Assembly: GCF_002067035.1 (NCBI RefSeq)
Contig: NZ_MVQB01000027.1
Span: forward strand, 1-64,000
Length of the DNA stretch: 64,000 bases
Direction: 5' to 3'
Source of the DNA: Methanoregula sp. PtaB.Bin085
GTDB lineage: Archaea; Halobacteriota; Methanomicrobia; Methanomicrobiales; Methanospirillaceae
Under the pieces are notes generated by a model. It saw only the letters and a program-made list of their open reading frames with translations. It was not told where the DNA came from and did not search any database. Both the position numbers and the translations under genes were made by a program. This document shows, one piece after another, positions 44,960 to 54,197 of the stretch (its first letter is position 1; each line of letters starts with the position of its first letter).

Positions 44960-45821
44960 TCTTCTCCTTCCTGACGCCTTCCGTATCGATGCCGGTCACG
45001 ATCGCCCGGGCCTCGCACTTCTCGATGGCCTGGGCAACGCGATGCTTGAGCTGCTTGGGGCAGAGCGCCACCATGCTCCCGCCCCCGCCGGCGCCCGTGA
45101 TCTTTGCCCCGAACGCACCTGCGCTGCGGGCTGCGACCACCATCTTTGCCAGCTGCGGATGTCCGACCCCGAGAACCTCGAGCAGGTGGTGATTCATGTT
45201 CATGTACCGCCCCAGCTCCCGGGGATTGCTCAGGTGGTGGATCGCGCTCATCGTGACCCCCTCGATAGCATCGAGAACCGGATCCACAATCTTCGGGCTT
45301 GCCTTTTTTAAGTCCGCCACCTGCTCGACCATCCGTGCCGTGCTGTGCGAGACGAGCGAGTCCCCGACAACGAGGTGCATGTTCTGCGGGGGCAGGCGCC
45401 GCCGCGATCCCCCCGCGATGAGGACGATCCCGCCATACGTGGAAACGGTGGTATCGGTGGGGCTTGCCCGCCCCTTCTGGACCTTCTTTTCGATCTCGAA
45501 TGCCATGTCCGCGATGTCCTCACGGGTCTTGTTCAGCCGGAACTCGTCGTTGATCGCCGAGAGAGTGGCCACCGTGACAGCCGCCGACGACCCGAGGCCG
45601 GAGGAGCTTGGGATCTGGGAGTTGATGTACACGCTCCCGATCACGTTCATGGCTTCGAAACATCCGTCGATATACGGGGACTTGGCGCGGGCGGCCCGTT
45701 TCGTGTCCCGCACGGTGACGAAGACCCGGGGCTTGATTGCCATGGCTATGCCGGGCTTTCCGTATACCACTGCATGCTCGCCGAACAGGAAGACCTTGCC
45801 CGGCGCACTCCACGTTGCCAA
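44952..45821 (-). CDS. mvk: Mevalonate kinase
   Basis: 289 aa GHMP kinase. Start is TTG at 45821 giving MATWSAPGKVFLFGEHAVVYG, the usual N terminus. The ATP loop is IPSSSGLGSSAAVTVA; the C-terminal motif is AFGAKITGAGGGGSMVALC. Shorter than the bacterial and eukaryotic enzymes, as in other archaea. It phosphorylates mevalonate, the entry to this operon's pathway. It begins 1 nt after memo. Confidence 0.95.
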   Translation of the reverse strand: MATWSAPGKVFLFGEHAVVYGKPGIAMAIKPRVFVTVRDTKRAARAKSPYIDGCFEAMNVIGSVYINSQIPSSSGLGSSAAVTVATLSAINDEFRLNKTREDIADMAFEIEKKVQKGRASPTDTTVSTYGGIVLIAGGSRRRLPPQNMHLVVGDSLVSHSTARMVEQVADLKKASPKIVDPVLDAIEGVTMSAIHHLSNPRELGRYMNMNHHLLEVLGVGHPQLAKMVVAARSAGAFGAKITGAGGGGSMVALCPKQLKHRVAQAIEKCEARAIVTGIDTEGVRKEKNV

Positions 45822-45822
45822 C

Positions 45823-46611
45823 CTAGATCACCGCAATACTCGCGTACCCCACGACTTCCCTCTGGTCGCCGGTCACATCACCGCTCGTCGCGTACCGGAT
45901 CAGCTTCGCCGCTTTCGCCCCGAGGCCGGCGCAGGCGGTTACCATCGCCGTGATCGGGCCGTACCCGCAGGCAGTCACCCGCCGCTCCGCGATTCGCCGG
46001 TAGAATTCCTTCGTGTCGAGCGTGAGAAGCGGCTCGATGGCCCAGAGATCGTCCGCCTTCGCCTTCTGTGCAGGCACGTAGTGCGAGAAGTCGCTGGACG
46101 CCACGATCCGCACGTCCCGTTTTGTCTGGCGGATCGCGTGGAGGACCTTCTCCGCAAGGCGTATGGCACCGGGGTAGTCCTGCTGGCCCATCATCACCGG
46201 GGCGATCCGTGCCCGGGGGAAGCGGTACTTGATGAAGGGCACCTGCACCTCGAGCGAGTGCTCGTCCCGGTGCGAGAGTTCATCGGTCTCGATATCCAGC
46301 GCCCGGACGAACTCGGCGTCCGTATCGACAACGCCGAGCGGCGTCTCCCACGGCACTTCGGAGACACAGTTGATGTATCCACGGTGGGAGGGGCCGATCA
46401 CGACGAAGGTACCGGAAAAACCGGGGGGGATTGCGCCGAACGCGGTGGCGGCAACCTGCCCCGAGTAGATATACCCGGCATGCGGGGAGACGATGCCGAG
46501 GGGATTTCCTTCCGGCTTTATTCCTGCGAAGAACCTCTCCAGGAGCTGTTCCAGGTGAGAGGGCTCCCGCGGGTAAAACATGCCGGCAACAGCGCATGTC
46601 CGCATTGTCAT
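45823..46611 (-). CDS. MEMO1-family protein (AmmeMemoRadiSam B)
   Basis: 262 aa from ATG 46611; GAGGG is 8 nt upstream; the longer frame to 46869 is not protein-like. Blocks: AGMFYPREPSHLEQLLERF, GIVSPHAGYIYSGQVAATAF, VIGPSHRGY, DEHSLEVQVPFIKYRF and VASSDFSHYV. The fold resembles class III extradiol dioxygenases with His residues that may bind iron or copper. Function is unsettled. In archaea it is often encoded with mevalonate genes, as here. Confidence 0.95.
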   Translation of the reverse strand: MTMRTCAVAGMFYPREPSHLEQLLERFFAGIKPEGNPLGIVSPHAGYIYSGQVAATAFGAIPPGFSGTFVVIGPSHRGYINCVSEVPWETPLGVVDTDAEFVRALDIETDELSHRDEHSLEVQVPFIKYRFPRARIAPVMMGQQDYPGAIRLAEKVLHAIRQTKRDVRIVASSDFSHYVPAQKAKADDLWAIEPLLTLDTKEFYRRIAERRVTACGYGPITAMVTACAGLGAKAAKLIRYATSGDVTGDQREVVGYASIAVI

Positions 46612-46679
46612 CGGATTACCCTCTGGTTCTCCTGTTATATCCAGATATCGGTCACCGGAAAAAAGTGGGACCAAAAAAA

Positions 46680-47291
46680 TCAGAAATCGGTCTCGAAATC
46701 CTCGGGGGTGAGAGCCGTGGAGATACCGCGGAGACGGAGCATCTCGCGGGTCAGGAGGAAGTAGATCATCGAGAGAGCCTTGCGACCCTTGTTGTTGGTC
46801 GGGATGACGAGGTCGACGAACTTGGTCATGTTGTTGGTATCGCAGAGCGCAACGACCGGAATGCCGCACTGGACCGCCTCGTTGATGACCTGGGCGTCCC
46901 CGATCGGGTCGGTGACGACGACGACCTGCGGTTCGATGTAACCTTCGAGCACGGGGTTTGTCAGGAGGCCCGGGATGAACCGGCCGGTGGCGGACATGGC
47001 GCCGATGGTGTCGGCGAACTTCTTGGCCGGGTACTGGCCGTACTGCCGCGAGGTTACGACAAGGATGTTGGGGGCCTCGTACTGGTTCAAGAACTTGGCA
47101 GCGGTCTTGATGCGGGCATCGGTCTCCCGGATGTCGAGGATATAGAGACCATCACCGCGGACGCGGTAGATGAACTTCTTCATGTCCTCGCTCTTCTGCT
47201 GGGTGCCGATGTGGACACCGGCTGCAAGGTACTCCTCGACGGGGATGAGCGGCTCTTTTAATTCGATTTCCATTTCATTTACTTGGGTCAT
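46680..47291 (-). CDS. rpsB: Ribosomal protein uS2
   Basis: 203 aa, archaeal length. [54 protein letters not shown] and FIPGLLTNP, then [27 protein letters not shown]. Overlaps the eno stop by 4 nt (ATGA), so it is coupled to enolase as in other euryarchaea. Confidence 0.98.
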   Translation of the reverse strand: MTQVNEMEIELKEPLIPVEEYLAAGVHIGTQQKSEDMKKFIYRVRGDGLYILDIRETDARIKTAAKFLNQYEAPNILVVTSRQYGQYPAKKFADTIGAMSATGRFIPGLLTNPVLEGYIEPQVVVVTDPIGDAQVINEAVQCGIPVVALCDTNNMTKFVDLVIPTNNKGRKALSMIYFLLTREMLRLRGISTALTPEDFETDF

Positions 47292-48475
47292 AGCTGTTCC
47301 TCAATGCGAATCAGTTCGTTTAATTTTGCAATGCGTTCTCCACCCACCACGCCGCATTTTAAGAAAACGCAGGAGAACGCGGTGGCAAGGTGCGCGATGG
47401 TCGTATCGGTTGTCTCGCCGGACCGGTGGCTCATCACCGTGTCCAGGCCGTGGGTGTGGGCGAGCCGGACAGCGTCAAAGGTGTCCGTGAGCGTCCCCAC
47501 CTGGTTGGGTTTTATCAGCACGCAGTTGGCGGCATCCTTCTCGATACCCTGCTGGATGCGGTCAACCTGCGTGACAAAGAGATCGTCGCCGCAGACAAGG
47601 CAGCGCCCGCCGATCTGGCTGTTCAGCTCGGCGAATGCGTCGAAGTCGTCCTCGAACAGGGGATCCTCGACATAGACGAGGTTGTACTTGTCCACGAGTT
47701 CCGCGACATACGCGATCTGGTCCTCGGTGGACCGCACGGTCTTACGGTACCTGTAGGCCTTCCCGTCCCACATCCGGCTTGCTGCAAAATCAAGCCCCAT
47801 GTCGACCTCGACGTTCATCTCATCGGTGACATGACCGGTTGCCTCGGCAATGAGCTCAAATGCGAGGGCATCATCGATCTGCGGTGCCCATGCACCCTCA
47901 TCACCCTTGCCGCAGGGTTTCCTGTGCTTCTTTAAGAGTTCTTTGACATGCCGGTGGACCGCCGCGTTGGCAAAGACTGCCTCTTCGGTATCGGCAGCAC
48001 CGCCCGGGACCACGAGGAACTCTTGGATCTCGGTGGCGTTTTCAGCGTGCGCGCCGCCGCCGATGACGTTCCCGAGCGGGAGCGGCATCTCCTTTGCGAA
48101 TGCGCCGCCAAGGTAGCGGAAAAGGGGGAGGCCGAGTGACGATGCCGCTGCTTTAGCGTTCGCGAGCGAGAGCGCAACGGCGACATTGGCCCCGATGCCC
48201 GAGAAGTCGGCGGTGCCGTCGATATCCCGGAGCTGCTCGTCGAATGCCTCCTGGTCGGCCGCGTCCATACCGATCAGGGCCGGGATCAGGTTCTGGATAG
48301 CGTTGTCGAGCGCCTCGTCGACCGGTTTCACCTTTGCCTCGAACGAACCGGTGCTGGCACCGCCCGGCGCTGCCGACCTGCCATGGCCACCCGTGGTATA
48401 CACGTCGGCCTCGACAGTCGCATTGCCCCGGCTGTCCAGGATCTTCCGGAGTTCAATAACCTCGATGGTGGTCAT
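47288..48475 (-). CDS. eno: Enolase
   Basis: 395 aa. It interconverts 2-phosphoglycerate and phosphoenolpyruvate. Motifs: [24 protein letters not shown], the lid and Glu region [18 protein letters not shown], the metal ligand blocks [13 protein letters not shown] and CGDDLFVT, and [17 protein letters not shown] with the catalytic Lys, [17 protein letters not shown]. Slightly shorter than average but complete. It is 6 nt after rpoK. Confidence 0.98.
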   Translation of the reverse strand: MTTIEVIELRKILDSRGNATVEADVYTTGGHGRSAAPGGASTGSFEAKVKPVDEALDNAIQNLIPALIGMDAADQEAFDEQLRDIDGTADFSGIGANVAVALSLANAKAAASSLGLPLFRYLGGAFAKEMPLPLGNVIGGGAHAENATEIQEFLVVPGGAADTEEAVFANAAVHRHVKELLKKHRKPCGKGDEGAWAPQIDDALAFELIAEATGHVTDEMNVEVDMGLDFAASRMWDGKAYRYRKTVRSTEDQIAYVAELVDKYNLVYVEDPLFEDDFDAFAELNSQIGGRCLVCGDDLFVTQVDRIQQGIEKDAANCVLIKPNQVGTLTDTFDAVRLAHTHGLDTVMSHRSGETTDTTIAHLATAFSCVFLKCGVVGGERIAKLNELIRIEEQL

Positions 48476-48481
48476 GGCGCT

Positions 48482-48655
48482 CTACTTCCTCTTTACGGTA
48501 ATGGGGATGGTGTTGTTGCTGAATTCCTCGACCGCGATCTCCAGCGGGTCGATCTTCGTCGTGGTGATAAGTAACGGAGCACCCATTGATATCTGCAGAG
48601 CCCTTGCTCCAATGATCCTTGCCCGTTCATACCGGGTATATGTCTGCGTCTGCAT
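48482..48655 (-). CDS. rpoK: DNA-directed RNA polymerase subunit K (Rpo6)
   Basis: 57 aa, found by translating the reverse strand from ATG 48655: [20 protein letters not shown], then [10 protein letters not shown], and ending PITVKRK. The [15 protein letters not shown] and SMGAP blocks are the Rpo6/RPB6 signature. It helps assembly and holds the clamp. It follows the embedded tRNA-Pro by 39 nt and precedes eno. Confidence 0.97.
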   Translation of the reverse strand: MQTQTYTRYERARIIGARALQISMGAPLLITTTKIDPLEIAVEEFSNNTIPITVKRK

Positions 48656-48694
48656 GTGTCGTCCTCAGGATTTTTTGTAATTGTACGATTGGAA

Positions 48695-48769
48695 TGGGGT
48701 CGCTGAGATTCGAACTCAGGTCACTGCGTCCCGAACGCAATAGGATGGTCCAGGCTACCCTACGACCCC
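48695..48769 (-). tRNA. tRNA-Pro (CGG)
   Basis: 75 nt. Acceptor stem GGGGTCG/CGACCCC with discriminator A, anticodon stem TTGCG/CGCAG with loop TTCGGGA (anticodon CGG, G37 as usual for Pro), T arm TGAGTTCGAATCTCA. CCA is not encoded. It is only 18 nt after rpoN and 39 nt before rpoK, so it must be processed out of the operon transcript. Confidence 0.95.
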
Positions 48770-48787
48770 GCATTCATCTTACACTGC

Positions 48788-48976
48788 TTACTGGTACGGA
48801 TTGAGCTCGTCAATGATCTCTTTGTGCGTCAGGAGCATGCGCCTGCAGCAGTACCGGGAAATATGAAGATCGTCGAGGATCTTCTTGGGATCCTCTCCCT
48901 TCTCCCGCCGTGCCCTGAACTCTTCCCACGCTGCGGAGATGGGTTTTCCGCAGGTGAAACACCGGACTGGAATCAC
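48788..48976 (-). CDS. rpoN: DNA-directed RNA polymerase subunit N (Rpo10)
   Basis: 62 aa from GTG 48976. The zinc site of the family is CFTCGKPI plus the CCRRM block, with [19 protein letters not shown]. It stabilises the Rpo3-Rpo11 assembly platform. It is 28 nt after rpsI. Confidence 0.97.
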   Translation of the reverse strand: MIPVRCFTCGKPISAAWEEFRARREKGEDPKKILDDLHISRYCCRRMLLTHKEIIDELNPYQ

Positions 48977-49004
48977 GATCTAACCTCTCATCATATCTTT
49001 TGGT

Positions 49005-49406
49005 TCAGCGATAAGACTTTTGGAACTTCTTGCGTGCACCGCGGCCGTGGGGCTTCTTGGTCTCTTTCTGGCGCGAGTCGTTGACTAAGAGCGTCCTGTC
49101 GTAGGCCAGGAAGATATCCTTCATCTGGGGGTCGTTGTGCCACTTGACGATGCCGCGGGCGAGCGCGGTCCGGACCGCCTCGGCCTGTCCCATGACACCG
49201 CCGCCGGCAACGTCAATGACGACGTCGATGCCGTGGATGGCGTTGGGGACGAGGAGGATCGGTTCGGCGATCTTCATCCGGGTGGTTTCGGAGCCGAAGG
49301 CTTCGAGCGGTACCGAGTTGACGCGGATGACGCCCTTGCCGGCCTTGAGGGTTGCCCGGGCGATTGCTGTCTTGCGTTTTCCGCTTGTATTGATGATCTT
49401 GACCAT
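49005..49406 (-). CDS. rpsI: Ribosomal protein uS9
   Basis: 133 aa. SGKRKTAIARATLKAGKG, DVAGGGVMGQAEAVRTALARG and the C-terminal RRGARKKFQKSYR-like basic tail that reaches the P-site tRNA anticodon (here GRGARKKFQKSYR). Normal archaeal length; 13 nt after rplM. Confidence 0.98.
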   Translation of the reverse strand: MVKIINTSGKRKTAIARATLKAGKGVIRVNSVPLEAFGSETTRMKIAEPILLVPNAIHGIDVVIDVAGGGVMGQAEAVRTALARGIVKWHNDPQMKDIFLAYDRTLLVNDSRQKETKKPHGRGARKKFQKSYR

Positions 49407-49419
49407 GTCGGGTGCCTCC

Positions 49420-49848
49420 TTAGAACCTGGCTCCGAGGAACGTGCACACTGCGCCGAGCGTGACGAAGTTCGGGTTGTTCAGGCGGTTCATGTGGACCTC
49501 TTCGGGCACTTCCATCTCCTTGCCTGCGAGATCGACCGGAATGCCAACGTAGCACTTGATCCGCTTCATGGCTTCCACGCCGCGGGGGCGCTTGTAGGGG
49601 AGCATGCCGCGGATGGTCCGCTTCATGAGGTGGTCCGGCCTGCGCGGGACGAACGGTCCCCAGTGGGCGCCGCTCGCGCCGCGTTCCCGCTTGTGCTGGT
49701 AGTTGCCGAGCACGCGTGCGCGGCTGCCGGAGATGATGGCCTTCTCTGCGTTGACGATCGCGATCTCTTCGCCCGCAAGCGCGCGCTTGGCGGTGATGCT
49801 TGCAAGGCGGCCGAGGAGCAGCCCGTCGCCGTTGATGATGGTTACCAT
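49420..49848 (-). CDS. rplM: Ribosomal protein uL13
   Basis: 142 aa. Start [23 protein letters not shown], then [33 protein letters not shown] and the [10 protein letters not shown] strand. It binds the 23S rRNA early in assembly. 7 nt from rpl18e. Confidence 0.98.
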   Translation of the reverse strand: MVTIINGDGLLLGRLASITAKRALAGEEIAIVNAEKAIISGSRARVLGNYQHKRERGASGAHWGPFVPRRPDHLMKRTIRGMLPYKRPRGVEAMKRIKCYVGIPVDLAGKEMEVPEEVHMNRLNNPNFVTLGAVCTFLGARF

Positions 49849-49855
49849 AGCTTCT

Positions 49856-50221
49856 TCACCTCAGGATCCGGACACCGCTGCCCTTGGGGTTGTCGCTGAT
49901 GAGCTGTTCGATGGTCATGCACTGTCCCTTGGCGTCCCGGATCTTGCTTGTGGCCGATGCCGAGAAGTTCAGCGCCGCGATTTTCACGGACTGTTCCAGC
50001 ACGCCGCTCCCGAGCACCTTGCCGGGGACGAGGATCGTCTCGCCTTTCTGGGCGTAGCGGTTGATCTTGGACAGGTTGACCTCCGCGTAGTTCCGGTTGG
50101 GGGTCTCGAGCCTGCTTGCGATCTCGCGCCAGATCTTCGCCTCGTTCTCGCGTGACTTGTTTTTAAGGAGCGAGATGAGGGTGGTGAGACGGGGGTTCGT
50201 CTTCTCGATGATTCGTGTCAT
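49856..50221 (-). CDS. rpl18e: Ribosomal protein eL18
   Basis: 121 aa. [69 protein letters not shown] are typical of archaeal/eukaryotic eL18. Overlaps the rpoD stop by 4 nt (ATGA). Confidence 0.97.
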   Translation of the reverse strand: MTRIIEKTNPRLTTLISLLKNKSRENEAKIWREIASRLETPNRNYAEVNLSKINRYAQKGETILVPGKVLGSGVLEQSVKIAALNFSASATSKIRDAKGQCMTIEQLISDNPKGSGVRILR

Positions 50222-51048
50222 TTCTTTTCATCCCCTGATAATTCGCCGAGCTGTTGTTCCAGCGTGTCTGCCTGCTCCTTCACAAAAAGCAGCGCACGGT
50301 TCATGATCTCTTTGACCGGCAGGGACCCGTCGCTCTCGACCATGTAGATAAAACGGTCGTTCTCGGCGGATATTGCAATTGCCGGTATGTCCCCGATGCC
50401 GGTCGAGAGGCAGGCGCGTTCGCAGAGCCTGCACATCGAACAGTCGGGAAGTTTTCCGGGTACAACCTGGACTTTCTTACCCTTGACTGCAAGAATCCCG
50501 CGGGGGCACTCGTCAACGCACAGGCCGCAGGCGTCGCAGGCATCGCTGATGGTGACCACGGGGTGGTTCTTGTACCCGCAGACGAGCGTGGGCTGCCACT
50601 TGGCATGTGCCCGGCCGGTGTTGAGGGTGGCCCTGGCCTCGATGACGAGTTTCTGCCCCTTCGTGAGCTTCACGATGGGGATGTTGTCGTATACCGGCGC
50701 GGTCTTCGGGTCCTGCGGGATCAGGTCGCTTGACATGACTGTCCGGGGGCCCTCGACGGAGAGGGTATACGTTGCCGTGCAGCCCGGGCATCCCGCCCCG
50801 CCGCACGAACAGGTGTCCTGTGTGGAGTAACTGGAAAGGTCTGTCTTTAAGGGAATGAGCCCGAGCCGGTGGGCCAGCATCTCGTCGAAGAGTGCGCTCG
50901 TGTTGTCGTAGATGCGCACATCCTCGATGGCAAGGGTCGGTACTTCACCGATCATTGCGCGGCGGAATGCGTTGGCAAAGGCCGTGCTCGCTCCCGAGAG
51001 CGTGAATCGTGCGAGGGAGTCGTCCAGACTGGCGAATTCGATCTCCAT
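50218..51048 (-). CDS. rpoD: DNA-directed RNA polymerase subunit D (Rpo3) with Fe-S domain
   Basis: 276 aa from ATG 51048, which shares one base with the rpsK stop (TGATG). The dimerisation domain includes ANAFRRAMIGEVPTLAIEDV and AHRLGLIPL. The insertion domain has CSCGGAGCPGC and, further on, two ferredoxin-like clusters: CDACGLCVDECP and CSMCRLCERAC, enough for two 4Fe-4S centres as in some methanogens. Rpo3 pairs with Rpo11 to start RNAP assembly; the clusters could make assembly sensitive to redox state. Confidence 0.97.
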   Translation of the reverse strand: MEIEFASLDDSLARFTLSGASTAFANAFRRAMIGEVPTLAIEDVRIYDNTSALFDEMLAHRLGLIPLKTDLSSYSTQDTCSCGGAGCPGCTATYTLSVEGPRTVMSSDLIPQDPKTAPVYDNIPIVKLTKGQKLVIEARATLNTGRAHAKWQPTLVCGYKNHPVVTISDACDACGLCVDECPRGILAVKGKKVQVVPGKLPDCSMCRLCERACLSTGIGDIPAIAISAENDRFIYMVESDGSLPVKEIMNRALLFVKEQADTLEQQLGELSGDEKK

Positions 51049-51446
51049 CAGACTCTCCTTCCTCTCCTGCCGCCCTTGGGCCGGCACGAGTCGTGGGGAA
51101 TCGGCGTTACATCTTCGATGCGGCCGATGCGCATGCCTGCACGGGCAAGGGCGCGGATGGCTGCCTGGGCACCGGGGCCGGGGCTCCTCTGCTTGCCCTG
51201 GCCGGGCGCACGCACCTTGACGTGGACACCGACGATTCCTTTCTCACGGGCGGTCTGGGCAACGTTGCCCGCCATCTGCATTGCAGCATAGGGCGAGCTC
51301 TCGTTGCGGTCCTGCTTGACGACCATCCCGCCGCTCGACTTGGTCACGGTTTCGGCACCGGACAGGTCGGTGATGGTGATGATGGTGTTGTTGAAGGACG
51401 CAAAGATGTGGGCGATGCCCCACTTCTCCTTCTCGTTTGCTGCCAT
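51048..51446 (-). CDS. rpsK: Ribosomal protein uS11
   Basis: 132 aa. [48 protein letters not shown], and the C-terminal [21 protein letters not shown]. Length and end are typical of archaea. 3 nt from rpsD. Confidence 0.98.
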   Translation of the reverse strand: MAANEKEKWGIAHIFASFNNTIITITDLSGAETVTKSSGGMVVKQDRNESSPYAAMQMAGNVAQTAREKGIVGVHVKVRAPGQGKQRSPGPGAQAAIRALARAGMRIGRIEDVTPIPHDSCRPKGGRRGRRV

Positions 51447-51449
51447 GGA

Positions 51450-52043
51450 TTACCTCCTCCCGCCGCGGTATCCTTCGGACTGCGGCATGGGCTTGGGGTT
51501 GCTGGCGGGCTTGGCGATCCGTACCTTCTCCGGGTGGGCGTCGGAAACGAGCGGCGATGTCCCGTAGTAGGAGACCTGGCCTTCGTCCTTGCGGGAGACC
51601 TGGTAACCGGGGATATTGACACGCCTGCCGGCGATCGCGATGTGTCCGTGGGTGATCAGCTGCCGGGCCTGCTTCGGCGACCGGGCGAGTCCCTTGCGGT
51701 ACACGACCGTCTGGAGGCGGCGCTCGAGCTGGGTCTGGACCTTGAGCGAGAGAACATCGTCGATCCCCGCATCGGGGCCGAGAAGGCCTGCACGCTGGAG
51801 GTGGCTGATGAGCTCTTCCTTCTTGGCCTCGTACGTGTCGCGGTGGGCCTCGCTGGAACCGAGGGCCAGCAGTTCGCGGGCTGCCTTGCGGTACCTGCGG
51901 AGATGGGCCTGGGACTTCCAGACCTCGCGCTTGTTCCGGAGACCGTATTCGATCACGAGACGGGTCTCGTTCTCGATGCGGGACTTCTCCCACGGGCGCT
52001 TGGGGGTCTGGTAGGCCTTATGATTCTTGCCTGGGTATCCCAT
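51450..52043 (-). CDS. rpsD: Ribosomal protein uS4
   Basis: 197 aa. It starts [20 protein letters not shown], has the [29 protein letters not shown] block and the S4 RNA-binding domain ([30 protein letters not shown]). Slightly long for the archaeal family at its C terminus. 3 nt from rpsM. Confidence 0.98.
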   Translation of the reverse strand: MGYPGKNHKAYQTPKRPWEKSRIENETRLVIEYGLRNKREVWKSQAHLRRYRKAARELLALGSSEAHRDTYEAKKEELISHLQRAGLLGPDAGIDDVLSLKVQTQLERRLQTVVYRKGLARSPKQARQLITHGHIAIAGRRVNIPGYQVSRKDEGQVSYYGTSPLVSDAHPEKVRIAKPASNPKPMPQSEGYRGGRR

Positions 52044-52046
52044 GGA

Positions 52047-52511
52047 TTATGCCGCCCCCCCTTCCTTCTTCTTCTTGACACCGACGGTCGCGCCGGTCCT
52101 GCCGGTTGACTTGGTGCGCTGGCCGCGGACCTTCTGCCCGGTCTCGTGGCGGATGCCCTTGTAGCAGCGGATCTTCCGCATAAGGTTGACATCCTCATCT
52201 CTTGCGAGGCCGACATCAGCGCCGAAGAGGTGTTTTGCCTCACCGGTGTAGACGTCCCTGGGGCGGTTCGCCATCCAGCCCGGGATCTTGCCCGAGTATT
52301 GTTCGACTGCCGTGCGGATCCGGTTGACCGAGGCCTCGTCAAGGCGGCCAAGGGTCGCGTACTCGTCGACTTTCGCCATCCGGGAGATAACCGTAGACGT
52401 ATGCCGGCCGACGCCCTTGATGCCGGTCAGGGCAACCCTGACGGACTTGGTGCCGTCGAGATCGCTGGTCCCGATCCTTACAAAGTATTTTATTTCGTCT
52501 TCCTGAGCCAT
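52047..52511 (-). CDS. rpsM: Ribosomal protein uS13
   Basis: 154 aa. [33 protein letters not shown] (helix-two-turn-helix), then [40 protein letters not shown] at the C terminus. First protein gene of the operon, 35 nt after tRNA-Ser. Confidence 0.98.
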   Translation of the reverse strand: MAQEDEIKYFVRIGTSDLDGTKSVRVALTGIKGVGRHTSTVISRMAKVDEYATLGRLDEASVNRIRTAVEQYSGKIPGWMANRPRDVYTGEAKHLFGADVGLARDEDVNLMRKIRCYKGIRHETGQKVRGQRTKSTGRTGATVGVKKKKEGGAA

Positions 52512-52546
52512 CCAATCCCCTCGTTGTGTGAGATCTTCTCTTGAAG

Positions 52547-52631
52547 CGCTGAGGGAGGGATTTGAACCCTCGAGTCCTTTTGGGACACAGGTTTAGCAAA
52601 CCTGCGCCATACCAGGCTTGGCTACCTCAAC
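52547..52631 (-). tRNA. tRNA-Ser (GCT)
   Basis: 85 nt with the long variable arm of a class II tRNA. Acceptor stem GTTGAGG/CCTCAGC with discriminator G, as serine tRNAs require; anticodon stem CAGGT/ACCTG with loop TTGCTAA (anticodon GCT); T arm GAGGGTTCAAATCCCTC. CCA is not encoded. It heads the ribosomal operon. Confidence 0.95.
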
Positions 52632-52714
52632 AGAGGAATCTCGCATCTTCTCAGACACTCGCGGTGTATGTGGTACGCCGCTCCATGAATGGTGCTTATT
52701 CTATGGGGAGGGGG

Positions 52715-52730
52715 AGGTTATAAGCGTTTG
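52715..52730 (-). promoter_or_regulatory. Promoter of the tRNA-Ser/ribosomal operon
   Basis: On the reverse strand ACAAACGCTTATAACC contains a purine-rich BRE-like part and a TATA-like CTTATAA about 90 nt before tRNA-Ser. Initiation near 52693 would leave a leader of about 60 nt ahead of the tRNA. Confidence 0.5.
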
Positions 52731-52771
52731 TGTAAGGAAGCCATTCACAGAAAGTGAATGTAATCTAAAAT

Positions 52772-53692
52772 TCATGAAATAATTGTTCTCCTGAGTTCGT
52801 AGTATTTGCCATTATAGAAAAGAATTGTCTCATATTTCGCGACCAGGCGACCTTCCTCGCAACTGAACTTTCCTCCACCGATACAGGAGGGGTACATATA
52901 TCCATCGTATTTCTCACAGGTCGCTTTGGTATTCTTACCCCCGTTCATAACTGCGTCAAGTTCGGGAAATTCAGAAAAATCCTTTTCCGTGAGTATATCT
53001 GCTGTGCTAATATTTTTTGGCATCCAGTTCGCTATTTCATACACCTCAAATTTTCCGCCACAAAGACGGGGGCCGGGGTGTTTCAACATATTCGGTAACG
53101 AAGACAGGATAGCCAGGGGATAACGAATCTCATGAGGCAACCAGAGATGCGATGGCCCGATATCGTTCCTGCTGTAAATATAATGGAGGGGGGATGAGTT
53201 GTATTCCGGCCGAGCATCTTTCTCTGCCCTGCCGATGTAAAATAATTCACCATTGAGGGATGCATATCCCAGAATGACATCCGGACCTACCGTTATCTGG
53301 AAATTATACCTTTTTTCATCTGCAAATTTTCCAGCATAGGTAATTATCCCGTCACTGCTCTTGGTCGTGTCTGAATTCGTGATATTGACGAGGTATTCTT
53401 TTCCCCGGATACGGATCGGAAAGAACGATCCGGATTTTAATTTTTCCTGCATCGCAGGGATATTGAATGTCACCAGATCATACCTGCTGATTCCTGATGG
53501 GAGATTCAGTTTTTCAGGATTCCGGATACCGCCAGCAGCAAGGTCAGCGGGAGATCCGGCACCCTTCACAATAACATTGGTATATCCGGGAATTTCGTAA
53601 GGAATACCGGAATTCTGCTCGATATACCCGGCTGTAACCACTGCCGCGATAATAAGCAGCAATACAGCCAGGACAGTACGATGCGGGATCAC
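52772..53692 (-). CDS. Membrane-anchored hypothetical protein
   Basis: 306 aa. The start is GTG at 53692, sharing GTGA with the upstream stop; the longer frame has Arg/Gly-rich nonsense. One N-terminal helix (VLAVLLLIIAAVVTAGYIE) anchors an extracytoplasmic domain with several Cys near the end (LCGGKF, TCEKYDGYMYPSC, FSCEEG) that may form disulfides. The AT content is higher than that of its neighbours. No family recognised. It is third in a leftward set with two lipoproteins. Confidence 0.65.
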   Translation of the reverse strand: MIPHRTVLAVLLLIIAAVVTAGYIEQNSGIPYEIPGYTNVIVKGAGSPADLAAGGIRNPEKLNLPSGISRYDLVTFNIPAMQEKLKSGSFFPIRIRGKEYLVNITNSDTTKSSDGIITYAGKFADEKRYNFQITVGPDVILGYASLNGELFYIGRAEKDARPEYNSSPLHYIYSRNDIGPSHLWLPHEIRYPLAILSSLPNMLKHPGPRLCGGKFEVYEIANWMPKNISTADILTEKDFSEFPELDAVMNGGKNTKATCEKYDGYMYPSCIGGGKFSCEEGRLVAKYETILFYNGKYYELRRTIIS

Positions 53693-54186
53693 GGCACGCC
53701 CGCCTCCGGTACCTCCCTTACAACGAACTCCGCGGATAACCCGCACCGGTACTGGATCCGGTATCTTCCGGGAATCCAGCCGGTCGTGGCGAAGTGCATG
53801 GGCTGGCATGACTCATCGTAATACGCCACATCGTCAAACGGCAGCATCGTGACAATCGGCAGCCGCATCACCTGCCATGATTCGTTCTTCACGAGCCGGG
53901 CGATGCGGTACGAGCACGGGTGGTCGGTGCACCCACCTTTCCCCGGGTTTGCATCCACAACATAAAATTCCACGACCTCGCCCACGTTATAGGTCCGGGC
54001 ATCAAGGACGATGGATTCGAATGGCGGGGGTGTTTTTGGGATGCCGGTAAGCTGCGGGCCGGGGGGTATCGCAACGGGAGAATCCGGTTTCTGCTGTCCC
54101 GTGCATCCCGCTGCCAGCAGCACCGCTGCGGCAAGCAGGAGCAGGGTGATTCCCCCGTACACAGAGTTCATGGAGTTCACCTTCAT
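53689..54186 (-). CDS. Lipoprotein, hypothetical
   Basis: 165 aa. Signal peptide (about residues 12-28) with lipobox LAAGC. The mature part looks like a single beta-sandwich (DARTYNVGEVVEFYVVDANPG, WIPGRYRIQYRCGLSAEFVV), with two Cys pairs that may be disulfide bonded. Probably anchored outside the cell. It is 11 nt after the next lipoprotein gene and coupled to the following gene. Confidence 0.7.
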   Translation of the reverse strand: MKVNSMNSVYGGITLLLLAAAVLLAAGCTGQQKPDSPVAIPPGPQLTGIPKTPPPFESIVLDARTYNVGEVVEFYVVDANPGKGGCTDHPCSYRIARLVKNESWQVMRLPIVTMLPFDDVAYYDESCQPMHFATTGWIPGRYRIQYRCGLSAEFVVREVPEAGVP

Positions 54187-54197
54187 TCACCGTTCCG

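Noticed and set aside
45196-46764. Open frame of 522 codons opposite mvk and memo
   Set aside because: It spans two well-supported genes on the other strand.
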